Below are positions 44,537-56,805 of a stretch of DNA of 64,000 nucleotides, piece by piece (position 1 is the stretch's first letter; every line of letters begins with the position of its first letter). The translations under genes and the position numbers were made by a program. Origin of the DNA: Sordariomycetes sp. S80-01Y (lineage: Eukaryota; Ascomycota; Sordariomycetes); the NCBI GenBank assembly GCA_037042185.1, contig JAXQJY010000027.1, positions 2,480,001 to 2,544,000 on the forward strand, in the 5' to 3' direction. Under the pieces are notes generated by a model, which saw nothing but the letters and a program-made list of their open reading frames with translations, had not been told where the DNA came from and searched no databases.

Positions 44537-47500
44537 GGGGTCGACCCACGCCCCAGCGCCTGCAATATATGATGGCTTCCATGTATGACTGCTGCGAGAT
44601 GCCTGGGTGAGAAACCTCTGTCTTCGGGAGACACTATCCCTCAGTAAGATGTTCGCAGGCGGAAGCCGAGACAATCGCCCACTGGCAACGATCAATAGGC
44701 GCACGGGCCGCGTACTGAGGGCCAAAGGGATTTGCATAGCGCCCCAAAGTACCTCTAAGGTTGCCTCGAATGTCTGACACAATCGGTTCTGGCCGCTGTT
44801 ATGCCAACGGACCTGTGGTTCACAGCACTTCTCTGCAGCGGCGCAATTCTGATCTGTCTGCTGGTCCAGCCCGTGCTACTCGTTTCGATGAGCTATATGA
44901 GAGCTCAGAGCCTCCACCCGCCGGCGTAGCCTGCAACCACACTTACAGCGCCGACTATTCCCAGTTGGATGGCCATCCTCTGAACGTTAGCAAGTTGTGC
45001 CTGCTAAAATCTAGGACAGAGCTGCGGCTTGCCAGCGAGACGATGGAAGATCTGGGTGTCACAGCTCGAAAGCAATGCTGAGTCCACTGAGCTACACAAT
45101 GTGGACGCTCGTAACGACTCGACTATGCTTTCGAAACCTGTATATAGCCTTCTCGGGCGTTAAAAATCTGGAGACAAAAGGGGGTGGCGTGCATATGTAG
45201 TTAAAGCCCAATGAGTGCTTTTGGGATTTACGCGCAGAGGGTGACGATGTTCACAAGCATGTATGCCGGGCGTTGTAAGCCTTTCAAATCGAGGTATTGA
45301 GGATAGGTGGTGTGGTTGGGTTGGATACCGGCGAGGCGCAACATGATGTGCGAACCATGATCTCTACATAAGGCGTCGAGCACACCACTCCATATTAAAT
45401 ATAGCGTCTTGGCCGCGCCCTTGTGCAGAGTCGACTACTACCCAACACTTGGCTGTAACACCATTTATAGTCCAAACTTGGACAGGGCGCGCCTTTGTGT
45501 GAATCGAAGCCTCCTGAAGGAACGTCATCTTCGACGCCCTGGACGGCTTCAGTCTCAACATCCGGTGAGGCTCAGCGAGCTTGCTAGTCCTTGGCAGCTG
45601 CGGCCAGCATCATGAGCGGGCCATGCATGCCCTGCAAGGGTGCAGGTGAAATCTGGCATTCGGATGTCTTCCTAGCGTCCGAGCGATAAGCTGAACGACA
45701 ACGGCCAGAGGGATTCTGGAAGACAAGTTTCAGCAGGGCCCCTAGATTCCTGATGATCTGAAAGCTGTGCGGCACCCCTTTCTTGGGGTCTGGCCCCTAA
45801 ATCCGAACTGCTTCGGCCAGGAAACGCAAGGAGGCAGAGGATGGATCACGGTGGAGGAACTGTGCGCCGACCTTATAAATCAAGCACATGCAATCGGCGC
45901 GGTGCATCCCCGTCTTCGCCCAATCCGGCAATTGCCCTGCTGCTGCTGCGGCGGCGGCGCACTGCATGCAACTTTTCCCAAAGCCCGGCATCCCCTGCAA
46001 CAAAAAGAAAAAAGTCTGCGAAAACTCCTCGAAAACTCCGCGCGATGGGGGGGGGGCGGTGCGGACAATTGGACTTTTTGCACGCACCGAGCCGGGCTCG
46101 CGATTGGTCGCTTGTGAGTCAATCTGAGCACCATCTCGTGTGGCGGGCGGCGGGTGGAATACTGTTCGCGCTATCCGACAGGTGGCACGACGGAGACCTC
46201 AGGGGGTTTAGCCGGGGATCTGACGTTTGACGAGGGGAGGTGATTGGTGTCAGAGGCACCGCGGGTGGGGCTGCCGGTGGGATTTAGGCTTGTTAGGGTC
46301 CCTCGGGCGCTGTTTCAGTGAGAAGGGACCTCGAACTAGGCTCCCACACCGAATGGCTTGAGAGGCAGTTCGAGTCGCTGCACGATGACAGAAGTTGCGT
46401 AAGATGATGTGGGAGATGAGTCAAGCTCGGAGTGAAGTAAATCTTAAGCAGTCGCTGTTCAGACCACCCCATCACAGCAGTCCGAAGGGTCTGCGGCGTC
46501 AGCAAAGAGGCTGCAGTCAGTCAGTGAGGACTATCGGAGGTCCGAGGGGGGCCCCGGCCGGCATGGGGCCTTCAATCTCAATCTCAATCTCCGGGTGGAC
46601 GGAGGCGGCCCACCGTGAAGGCTGCCAGCGCCAGTGCTAGTGCCAGCGAAGCACCGGGCCGAGATATGAAAGGATCAGCAGACAGGAGGCAGCCTGCCCT
46701 GTCAATGGCAGACCCGGCCTGGGACCAGGGTTGCCGAGCCTGGCGTCGCGGACAGATGAGGAAGAGTGAGTCTTGATGAGGTGCGGCCAGTGAATGGTCT
46801 GATAGCGTCTGGCAGCGAAAGCCGAGGGGGACCTTTTAGAGTTGCATGCCGTCGGGATGACTCGAGGGGGCGCCATTGGCTCCACTGTCCTGAATCTCCC
46901 CAACGGGTGGAGTCAGACGGCGAGCGCAAAGGGGAAAGACGGCAAACAAGGAAGAAAAAAAAAGAAGAAGAATGTTTCTGGATGAGGGGCGTCCGCCGGT
47001 AGCGGATCAGCGTGTTCACGATGGCAGACCGCCACTCGTCGGTGCGCGAAGGGCATGAATGAGCTGCTGCTCTGTACTGAGTGAGCCTCATCTCATACTG
47101 ACGAGCATTGGCCATGGAAGGACAGACGAGCCTGCGAGAACTGCTTGATAGCATCCAGACAAGCACTGGAATAACCAAGTACAGTAGAAGCTGTCCATGA
47201 CTGTGGGACCCGAGCGGGACGGTGGGCCTCGCGAGATTGATAGGCGGGCTTACGAGCTAACTCCAAGCACCGACAGCGGGCAACGGCCAGGGGCCTTTGG
47301 TGATTGGTAATGCTGGATCGGAACCCTTATGCTCGATGCTTTCGCGCGTGCCCGTGCATCGCCTAAAAGCTGCGGAACTTAAGCTCTTGGCGGTGTCGAT
47401 TGTTTACCTCACTAAGAAGTTAATGCCCCCCTCCCCCTTCCCCCCCACGTGTTGTTGCGCCTTGCCAGTCAACCGTCACCGAACCGGACTTGCTCACTCT

Positions 47501-47808
47501 CTTCCGTTCAACCTCTTCCCTTCGCGCTTTCAACCCTCCTTATAGCGTGGTCCCCTATTCTCACTCTCCTTTTTACCTCGCTTCCCTCTCCACTCATCCC
47601 TTTGTGTCTTTTATATTCGTCTCGCTCTTTCCATCCATCCAACCTCTATATTCTGTACCCTCATCAACCTGGCCTTGGGGTTCTCATCAAACGCTCCGCG
47701 TCTGGTCACAACCGGACGACCTTCGACACGGTAACTCACCACAAGGTGCAGTTTGGCCGCCAACATCTTAAAAAGAGATCACATTCCGAGAATCAAGTAG
47801 AGGAGGCG
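44537..47808. other. Intergenic region and leader of the ABC transporter gene
   Basis: 3.3 kb with no recognisable gene. A 106-codon frame at 44761-45081 has no domain. A G run lies at about 46048-46057. From about 47420 the sequence is pyrimidine-rich (CCCCCTCCCCCTTCCC and following), fitting the transporter leader. A short ATG frame at 47422-47545 would be an upstream ORF if transcription starts before it. Confidence 0.45.
46572..46590. repeat. TCAATC hexamer repeat
   Basis: Three tandem TCAATC units in non-coding DNA upstream of the transporter gene. Confidence 0.7.
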
Positions 47809-50800
47809 ATGGCAGACGCCTTTGAGCGCGCCGAGGAACAGGTGGTTGCCGGCCGCCACCCAGACGAAATTGAGAAGCCCGTCGACCAGGGCTCCGTTTC
47901 CACCGAGGATGAGCAGGTTAACGAAACCGGTGCTAAAAATGAACGCGCCAGCAAGGACCTGACCCGCACTCGCTCGGGCATCTCCGTCGAGCAGGCCGAG
48001 GCCGACTTCCAGGAGCTGCAGAGGGAGTTCACCGGCGTCTCTCGCGCCAGCCGCAGGAGCAGCAAGCCTACGAACAATGCTGATCCGGAGAAGAACGCCT
48101 CGGATTCCACCGACGAGGAGTCTCTCTTCGATCTCGAGACTGCCTTGCGCGGAGACCTGGACTCTCAGCACCAGGCCGGCATCAAGAACAAGCACATCGG
48201 TGCTTACTGGGACGGACTCACTGTGCGAGGTTTCGGCGGCAGGGCTAACTACGTTTCGACCTTTCCCGATGCCTTTGTCAACTTCTTCGACTACATCACT
48301 CCCGTGATGAAGTTGCTTGGTCTGGGCAAGAAGCCGGTGGAGGCTACTCTCTTGCACGAGTTCCAGGGTGTTTGCAAGCCCGGTGAGATGGTTCTGGTTC
48401 TGGGCAAGCCTGGCTCCGGCTGCACCACCTTCCTGAAGAGCATCGCCAACCAGCGCTACGGCTACACGTCTGTTGAGGGAGAGGTTCTCTACGGACCGTG
48501 GACTGCCAAGGAGTTCAACCGTTTCCGTGGCGAGACCGTCTACAACGCCGAGGACGATCTGCACCATCCGACTCTCACCGTTGGTCAGACCCTGGCCTTC
48601 GCTCTTGACACCAAGATGCCCAACAAGCGACCCGGCAACATGTCGAAGAAGGACTTCAAGGAGCACGTCATCACCACGCTCCTCAAGATGTTCAATATTG
48701 AGCACACTCGCAACACAGTTGTCGGAGACCACTTTGTTCGTGGCGTGTCCGGAGGAGAGAGGAAGCGCGTTTCCATCGCCGAGATGATGATCACCAAGGC
48801 CTGCGTCCTCTCGTGGGACAACAGTACCCGCGGTCTGGACGCCAGTACCGCCCTCGACTTCACCCGCTCGCTCCGCGTCCAGACGAACCTGTACAAGACC
48901 ACCACCTTTGTTTCTCTGTACCAGGCTTCCGAGAACATCTACAGCCTCTTCGACAAGGTCATGGTCATCGACGAGGGCCGCCAGGTCTTCTTTGGCCCCG
49001 CCAAGGAGGCTCGCAGCTACTTTGAAGGACTTGGATTCGCCCCCCGACCCCGTCAGACGACGCCCGACTATGTCACCGGCTGCACCGACGAGTTTGAGCG
49101 CGAGTACGCCGACGGCCGGTCCGCCAAGAATGCGCCCCACGACTCCGTCACCCTGCTCGAGGCCTTCAAGAAGTCTAGCTACCAGACTGCCTTGGAAGCC
49201 GAGATGGCTGAGTACAAGGCTGGCTTGGAGAAGTCCAAGGAGGTCCACGAAGACTTCCAGACGGCTGTCAAGGAGAGCAAGCGCGGAACCTCGAGCCGAT
49301 CGGTCTACCAAGTCGGCTTCCACCTCCAGGTCTGGGCCCTCATGAAGCGCCAGTTCACCCTGAAGCTCCAGGACCGTTTCAACTTGACTCTGGCCTGGAT
49401 CCGCAGCATCGTCATTGCCATTGTTCTTGGTGCCCTGTATCTCAACCTCGGAAAGACCTCCGCCAGCGCCTTCAGCAAGGGTGGCCTCCTTTTCATCGCG
49501 CTTCTCTTCAACGCTTTCCAGGCCTTTTCCGAACTGGCAAGCACGATGACGGGACGGTCCATTGTGAACAAGCACAAGGCGTACGCTTTCCATCGGCCCT
49601 CGGCCCTCTGGATCGGCCAGATCATCGTGGACCAGGCCTTCTCAGCCACAGAGATCATGGTGTTCTCGCTCATTGTTTACTTCATGACCGGGCTTGTTAG
49701 AGATGCAGGGGCTTTCTTTACCTTCTATCTGATGATTCTTTCGGGCAACATCGGCATGACCCTGTTTTTCCGCATCATCGGGTGCTTGAGCCCTGATTTC
49801 GACTACGCCATCAAATTCGCCGTTGTGATCATCACTCTCTTCGTCACAACCTCAGGATACCTTATTCAGTACGCCGCGCAACAAGTTTGGTTGCGCTGGA
49901 TCTTCTGGTTAAATATTTTGGGCCTGAGTTTCGCTTCGCTCATGATGAATGAGTTCGGCCGCATCGATATGGAGTGCACGGCAGAATCGCTAATCCCGTC
50001 CGGACCTGGTTACGAGAACATCGAGAACCAAGTCTGCACTCTACCGGGATCCACAGCTGGCTCAAGCTTCATTGACGGCTCGGCCTATGTCATTCAAGGT
50101 TTCCAGTACAATCCCAGTGATTTGTGGCGCAACTGGGGCATCGTCCTGTCTCTGATCGTCTTCTTCCTCATCATGAACGTCGTGTTGGGCGAGCTTGTCC
50201 GGTACGGCATGGGTGGCAATGCTGCAAAGGTCTACACTAAGCCAAACAAGGAGCGCGAGGAGCTCAACAAGGCGTTAACTGCGAAGCGTGATGCGCGTCG
50301 GGCTGACCGGACCAACGAGCAAGGATCCGATTTGACCATCAAGTCCGAGGCTATTCTTACATGGGAAGGCCTTAACTACGATGTTCCCGTGCCTGGAGGC
50401 ACCAGGCGCTTGCTGAACAACGTTTATGGCTATGTCAAGCCTGGTGAGCTGACCGCTCTTATGGGTGCCTCTGGTGCTGGAAAGACGACTCTCCTCGATG
50501 TGCTCGCCGCTCGCAAGAACATTGGTGTCATTGGCGGTGACGTTCTCGTGGATGGTGTCAAGCCTGGAAAGCAGTTCCAGCGATCGACTTCTTACGCCGA
50601 ACAGCTTGACCTTCACGAGCCCACACAGACCGTGCGCGAGGCTCTTCGTTTCTCCGCCGACCTTCGCCAACCCTACGAGACGCCCATGAACGAACGCCAC
50701 GCCTACGTCGAGGAGATCATTTCGCTCTTGGAGATGGAGGATATTGCTGATGCCATCATTGGCACCCCTGAGGCCGGTTTGACAGTCGAGCAGCGCAAGC

Positions 50801-52295
50801 GCGTGACCATTGGCGTCGAGCTAGCTGCCAAGCCTGAGCTCCTCCTTTTCCTCGACGAGCCCACCTCTGGTCTGGACAGTCAGAGCGCTTTCAACATTGT
50901 TCGTTTCCTGAAGAAGCTCGCCGCCGCCGGTCAAGCTATTCTCTGCACCATCCACCAGCCCAACGCCGCTCTGTTCGAGAACTTCGACCGCCTCCTCTTG
51001 CTCGAGCGTGGAGGACGCACTGTCTATTTTGGTGACATCGGCAAGGATGCCCATATTCTGCGTGCTTACCTCGCTCGCCACGGCGCTGAAGCTGCTCCGA
51101 CGGACAATGTACCCGAGTTCATGCTCGAGGTTATCGGTGCTGGCAGCGCTCCCCGTGTTGGTGACCGCGACTGGGGTGACATCTGGGACGACTCCCCTGA
51201 GATGGCCGAGACTAAGGCCCGCATCCAGCAGATGCGCCAGGAACGCGAGGCAATCGGTCACAACACAGACCACGAGCTTGAGAAGGAATACGCCTCGCCT
51301 TTGTTCCACCAGCTCAAGATTGTCAACGCCCGCATGTTCCGCTCCTTCTGGCGCTCGCCCAACTACCTCTTCACGCGTCTCTTCAACCACGTTGCCGTCG
51401 CCCTCATCACCGGTCTGACCTACCTGCAGCTCGATCAGTCGCGTGCCTCGCTTCAGAATAAGGTCTTCGTCATGTTCCAGATTACCGTCTTGCCGGCTTT
51501 GATCATGACCCAGGTCGAGGTCATGTTCCACATCAAGCGAGCGATCTTCTTCCGCGAGGCTTCGTCCAAGATGTACTCCCCGGTTTCCTTTGCCAGCGCC
51601 ATCGTCCTGGCCGAGATGCCCTACTCGATTCTCTGCGCCGTCGCCTTCTTCCTTCCTCTCTACTACATGCCCGGCTTCCAGACCGAGTCTACGCGCGCCG
51701 GCTACCAGTTCTTCCTCGTCCTCATCACCGAGTTCTTCGCCATCACCCTCGGCCAGGCACTGGCATCTCTCACTCCTTCCCCGCGCATCTCTGCGCAATT
51801 CGATCCTTTCATCATCATCACCTTTGCCCTGTTCGCTGGTGTGACGATCCCGCACTCGGAGATGCCCGGCTTCTGGAAGGCCTGGCTGTACCACCTCGAC
51901 CCCTTCACGCGCCTCATCAGCGGTGCCGTCAGCACTGCCTTGCACAAGCTGCCCGTAATCTGCAAGTCCGGTGAGCTTAACCGCTTCACCGCCCCAGACA
52001 ACATGAACTGCGGCGAGTACATGCAGCCCTTCTTCGACAACGGCGGCCCCGGGTATCTGGTTTCGAACTCCACACAGGATTGCGAGTACTGCGCCTTCAA
52101 GGTTGGAGATGAATTCTACGCTCCTTTGAATATTTCGTACGGTCTGCGCTGGAGGGACCTTGGAATCTTCATGGCGTTTGTTGGCAGCAACTTGATCATT
52201 CTCTTCTTGGCGGTAAGTTCTCCCCCTGCTGCGCGATCGTGTGGCGGCGTACTAATGGTTGATAGGCTCGCTTCGTCAACTACAACAAGAGGTAA
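47809..52295 (+). CDS. PDR-type (ABCG) full-size ABC transporter
   Basis: Plasma-membrane efflux pump of the pleiotropic drug resistance family, (NBD-TMD)x2, 1477 residues in two exons: 47809-52212 and 52266-52295. The last exon adds only ARFVNYNKR. NBD1 has the degenerate Walker A GKPGSGCTT at 199-207 (Cys in place of the usual Lys), signature VSGGERKRVSIAE and Walker B SWDNSTRGLD, all hallmarks of fungal PDR proteins. NBD2 has canonical GASGAGKTT at 886-894 and LFLDEPTSGLD with Asp1016, but the divergent signature LTVEQRKRVTIG. Two sets of about six membrane segments follow each NBD. Cysteines in the last extracellular loop (MNCGEYMQPF, CEYC) are typical. The first in-frame ATG is 47809; the frame is open upstream but without an ATG. 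Substrates (azoles, toxins, own metabolites) cannot be told. Confidence 0.95.
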
Positions 52296-52848
52296 CGTCG
52301 CAGACAAAAGGATGGATCTCACTTTGGGAAAGGCAAAAGTTTCAGACATAGTCAGGGAGATTGCATGGATTAGAGCGAGGCGTATACCATATAGAGGTTG
52401 CGTGCATATTTATTCATAGTGCCTAATGTCAATATTGAACGTTTCTGATTGCTCTGTAGCTTCATCGCCCGCCATCGCGGGCGAGATCTACCGGCGGTGC
52501 AGAGACACCTCCATGATGCTTGAGGTCGAAGCTCGAAACGCAGTCGCTTTACAGTCTCCGGTCTAATTTTCGCTGCTGGGAAGTGTTCAATCTCTCCGCT
52601 GCCCTCAAGCACTACTGTGAAACAGAAATTCACGTAATTCTTCAGCGGTCCTGTGGAAAGCTTCGAGAGGCTACATAGCCTTGCTGGCACTACAGGAGTT
52701 TGTGCAAAGCCGTGAAGTATGGCTTGAATGTGGGGAGAAGAATAAGTCCTGGTCACAGGAAATATCAAATGAGACAGAGATACATGCTGTAATGTATTTT
52801 ACTGCAATCATTTGTTTTTAATGAATATGACTTATGCTGTGTGTACAT

Positions 52849-54234
52849 TCATTTGTCCAAAAACCTCTGCAAAAGAGGCAATCCTTTTCGAAGAACATGG
52901 GGATCGAGCGGAAACCGACAAAATCCCAAGAAGTCGTCTGTGCCATCCTCTCCAAAGCACCAGCTACACGGGATGGCGCACAGCCCCTCTTCTTCTGCCA
53001 GTTTAGCGCAGAAGGCGGCGTCGTCTACAGGCTTGCCATCATAATCCAGGATGCGCACACACGCAGTCCCTCCGCCGGCGGGCTTGGTCCAGCGACAGCG
53101 AGGATTGCGCTTGACAAAGTCGTCCACAAGCTTGATCCCCTCGCGGAAAGTGGCTAGATTCCTTTCCATGAGCGTCGGGAGCACATGTGGGCTTAGCGCA
53201 AACGCAGCTAGCGAATCGTCAAGTCGAGAAACCGTTGTCGTCGTGTAATCCCGCGCCGCTAGTATTCTCCTGAGAAGCGCTTTGTTGCGGGATACGATCC
53301 ATCCTATTCTTGCGCCGGGGAGCCCGTATGCTTTTGATAACGATCCGGTAGAAATGGACTGGTCATACCCCAGAGATACTATTGGCGGCGGAGCGACGTC
53401 GTCGGCATGGAACAAGGGCCGGAAAACCTCGTCGCAAAAGACCATGATGTCGGTGGCCCGGGAGATGTTGACGATTTCCTCTAGGAAAGCTTTCGAAACC
53501 ACTGCACCTGTCGGGTTATTTGGGTTGCTGAGATGGGTTAGAAGAAAGCCATCACAAATGTCGGTGCCCTACTTGAGTATGATAGCTTTAGTGCTCGGTC
53601 GAATCAGCCGTGCAAGGTCCTCCGTGTCTAGGAGCCAATTATCCCCCTTCATAGCCCACAGACTGACGTCTACGCCACACATCTTGGGCAACAAATGTAG
53701 TTGGGGGAAGACCGGATATTGACAGATGACATGATCACCAGGCTTGCAAAGAGTCGTGAGAATCAGATAGTTTGCAAGAATGGAGCCAGGTGTGATAATG
53801 ACATCGTCCTTGGTAATAGGAACATCTGGCGTATGATGGAGCTCAGCGATTCGGGATCGGAGTACCGCAGATCCCTCAAATGGACCATAGTCGAGATTCA
53901 GGTCTAGGTCGAACACTTTGGCATCGGTGCCGGAAGCTGCCATCCCAAGAAGTTGATTGACAGACAAAATAGGCGCGCTGGAACCTAGATACCCAGTGTT
54001 AGGGCATGGTGATGGTCATTCCCCCCTGGAGCGCATCACCGGACAAACATACCGCGAAACTGAACACTACTAATAGGCTGCGAATTCGACGTTAAAATTG
54101 GTCCCTGAGATTGGCTGACGGAAGGCGCTGCTCACCCCATATTTTCTAACTGCGTCTCGTCAGTGCTCTGTGTAATACAATGCTTGTAGGCGCTTACTCC
54201 ACGTATCGAGGGGGAAATCTTTGATCCGTTCCAT
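52849..54234 (-). CDS. PLP-dependent aminotransferase, class I/II fold
   Basis: Five exons: 54234-54198, 54149-54136 (14 bp), 54077-54053 (25 bp), 53984-53573 and 53527-52849, giving 388 residues; all phases agree. The first three exons spell MERIKDFPLDTWIRKYG and PISSVQFRGSSAPILS, a normal N-terminal arm. Fold-type I landmarks: DYGPFEGSAVLRSRIAEL, NNPNNPTG at 163-170 (cofactor phosphate and substrate region), Asp195 in FCDEVFRPLFH (pairs with the pyridine nitrogen), SLSKAYGLPGARIGW with the Schiff-base Lys228 and phosphate-binding Arg236, and RFPLDPHVL near the C-terminus for carboxylate binding. It is shorter than aspartate aminotransferases and resembles the bacterial-like aminotransferases found in secondary-metabolite loci. 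Substrate unknown. GC content appears lower than in neighbouring housekeeping genes. Divergent from the Zn2Cys6 gene. Confidence 0.87.
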
Positions 54235-54239
54235 TGTTA

Positions 54240-54839
54240 GGCGAGTGCAAGGACAGATGGACAATTTCAGAACTGTGTAAGGAATTCCACGTATATGCTG
54301 GGTTTGGAGAGTTGATTAACCTCAACTACTACCCAAGTCAAACGGATGAAGGTCCCCCTTATATACACAGCATGGCGCCCGTGTGGGTCAGAATACCTCC
54401 TCAGTTGTGGCGGTACGTCGTTCGACATAAAACGGACTTTGACAAAGAACGGTTCAGAACTCATGTTGGTTGGCCACCCCAGAAAGCACTGCTTGTCGGG
54501 TACGTTTTAGTCCTAGTCAGTAGACACATCCAGTCGTCCCCACCGAAGCAACCTCTTGCCACCACTGTCAAAGAGACCAAGGGACGCCTTGCAGATGTGG
54601 GGGATACCAGGAACTTGCGCGACATACATTGGTTCTGGACCTGCACCAGTAAATTAAACAAGTACTACGAGGTCTACGATCAACCCGAATTCAGCAAGCG
54701 TACCGAATGCAGGTTCGAATTACTAGCGTCTAAGTGGATTGTGAGTATCAAGGCTGCCACAAACCGCCTCGATGGTTTGATAGCTCTACCTGCCGTTCAT
54801 AATATTCCAGATCTCGGTGCGTCGGATTCTGTCAAGTAA
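54240..54839 (+). other. Orphan open frame between aminotransferase and regulator
   Basis: About 200 codons stay open on the plus strand, without an ATG at the beginning; the first clear internal Met starts MAPVWVRIPPQLWRYV. No domain is recognised. It covers what should be the aminotransferase promoter, so it may be chance or the remains of a gene. Kept as an unassigned frame. Confidence 0.2.
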
Positions 54840-54858
54840 ACACAACGGCGAAGCTAAC

Positions 54859-55010
54859 ATGCAACAGCGACTCGTCCGTTTCATCGCCGAAGACGGCTGC
54901 ACCTACTGCGGTGACGCACTGTGATCAAGTGAACCGATTATATCACAGACACCGAGCGAGCTCGCGTAATCACAGGCGACATCTTTGGTAGCGAGATCAC
55001 CAATGGGAAC
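54859..55010 (+). pseudogene. Probable relic of a fumarylacetoacetate hydrolase family gene
   Basis: Two short stretches in different frames resemble the N-terminus of FAH-family proteins. The first, MQQRLVRFIAEDGCTYCGDA (54859-54918), is followed by a TGA. The second, TDTERARVITGDIFGSEIT, begins about 30 bp on in another frame. Family members typically run RLVRF.. EDG..YGDA.. then RVI.GDIFG close by. The order and spacing fit, but the rest of the enzyme (metal-binding ExE/D motif) is absent before the next gene. An intron between the two pieces is possible but no good sites were seen. This is a host-gene relic read from short similarity only. Confidence 0.4.
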
Positions 55011-55292
55011 ACGATTTTACTCGAGGTTGTATCGATGCATGGACTTATGGGTGTGCTTCGGTACGCTAGCCTCTTTCAGTATAGCCATGCTCAGCGAGCT
55101 AATAAGCAGTAGCAATGCAGACGGATATCCCCAGTGCAGCGATTCTTCCTTCAATCAGTCACATATTATCTGCGTCAGCCACCAGTCAGCCTGATCATTA
55201 CGAAAGACGCTGTGAATCTTTTGCTGCAGCACTTAGCTTTCACAGAAAATCTCATTCAGAACGTGGTAGACTAGGCCTGCCCAGCTAGAGAC

Positions 55293-56805
55293 ATGCCAAA
55301 TCCGGGTGGCATTCACTTGGGGTGTGCAAGGTGCCGCAATCGCAAGATCAAGGTAGGTACGCCTGCTCTACGGCGTCATTTTGGGTTCTGGCCAAAACTG
55401 AAAGATCATAGTGTGACCGAGGCTACCCAAGATGCCAAAGATGCATCAAGTATGGTGCTCCCTGTCCTGGATACCCGCAGCCGCAGGATGTTCGCTTCCG
55501 CCATCAGACCGCCAAGATAGCACGAAGAGCGTGGGCAGCCCTTTGGCCAATGCGAATGAGTACTAACGAGAAGATAGAGGGTCCACCGCTGTAAACCATA
55601 CACGCATTCTGTTTACCCCGTCAAGTCGGAAGAATGTCGACCGGGACAAACAGGAAAAGCCCAATACATGCCACGGCCAGTCGTCTGACTCCCCTTCGGT
55701 CGTCGCGTACAGAGCCCCATCTTGGGACATCGTTCTCTCCCAGCACTTCTTCGACCAGATCACGATGCCTGTCGGCTGGTACTCGCACCTCCCGCAGCTC
55801 TACCATCGAGCAGCTCCTGGAAGCTGCCTTAATCTCACCGTCTCTGCGGCATCGCTATTTGTTGCTAAAAACCAATTCCACGATGGTACCATGCTACACA
55901 TGGCGAGACGCACCTATGGGGCGGCATTACAGTCCATCAACGCCTCGTTAGCGCATCCTAAGAAATGCTTGGAGGACGAGACCCTTACTTCAATTTTACT
56001 GCTAAACATCTTGGACAAGCTAACGGGTCATAGCGTCGTCCCAAGCATATCCCACTTGAATGGATGCGCGCAGCTCTTGAAAATGCGAGAGGAGAGGGGC
56101 TTTCGCACTGATCGAACACACGACCTGGCACATTCCATTGTCATCCAGACCCAGCCTTGGCTGGTGCAGGGGGTTCCTGTTGACGATGACACCCACGGGT
56201 TGCTATGGAGGATGACGCAGACGCCCGCTGCTGAGCTGGCGGTCTTGAGCCGTGAAGTGGGAAAGCTGCGACAAGACATGTTTAGTTCGGTTTTGTCTCT
56301 TGTTGAACAAGTCGAGACCCTAGAGGCGAAAATGAACGGCTGGCGGACACATTGTGAGCTAAGATGGGTTCCGAAGGACACGACAGAGACGCAAGCCACC
56401 TACTATCCAGATATCAGAGTCGCCAAGCTCTGGAACTTTTGGCGAGTCTCGCGCATCATACTACATAGTACCATGATTGGCCTCGTCGACCACGCAACAC
56501 CACATCAAATACCGGGGCGAGATTTAAACGCCCTGAGAGCCAACTCCGTACAGATCATAAACACTATGACTGCGGATATTGCGGCGAGTATTCCGTTTCA
56601 CCTTCAGCAGATTGATGCAAGAGGATTACCATGCACCCGGGAAAGTCAGCGCGTTCTGGGAGGGTGTGCTCTCCTGTGGCCGCTGCAAATGCTGCTTGAG
56701 TTTGAATGGACTCCAGCATGCCAGAAGATTGTGGCGCTAGAGGCATTGAAAGTGATCAGTAATTGTTTTGGTGTTCACCAAGCGAGAATGTTCTTGGGGG
56801 GTTAA
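55293..56805 (+). CDS. Zn2Cys6 transcription factor
   Basis: Fungal-specific regulator, 468 residues, three exons: 55293-55352, 55412-55530 and 55578-56805. The second intron contains a perfect TACTAAC branch site. The zinc cluster is canonical: Cys11, Cys14, Cys21, Cys28, Cys31 and Cys38 (C-x2-C-x6-C-x6-C-x2-C-x6-C), split by intron 1 right before Cys21. It is followed by a basic linker (QTAKIARRAG). The large C-terminal region (WDIVLSQHFFDQITMPVGWY, SLFVAKNQFHDGTMLHMARR, ETLTSILLLNILDKLTGH) matches the Fungal_trans_2-like helical domain. The last residues, VHQARMFLGG, end the frame at TAA. Because it is divergent from the aminotransferase it may regulate it; this is inference from position. 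GC content and codon use look less biased than in the housekeeping genes. Confidence 0.9.

Noticed and set aside
44761-45081. 106-codon frame after the Ubl-domain gene
   Set aside because: No domain, no splice partner, no codon bias; not supported as a gene.
47449-47808. N-terminal extension of the ABC transporter by 120 codons
   Set aside because: It needs a GTG start, contains no ATG and translates the pyrimidine-rich leader; PDR proteins begin near MADAFERAEE.
47779-49593. 604-codon open frame antisense to the ABC transporter, and a 374-codon one at 50821-51945
   Set aside because: They mirror the codon bias of the sense gene (few T or A at third positions); the sense strand has all ABC motifs and the antisense products have no domain.
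54712-54722. GGTTCGAAT-like strings suggesting a tRNA T-loop
   Set aside because: No acceptor stem or anticodon arm could be built around it or around similar strings at 1158 and 28904.
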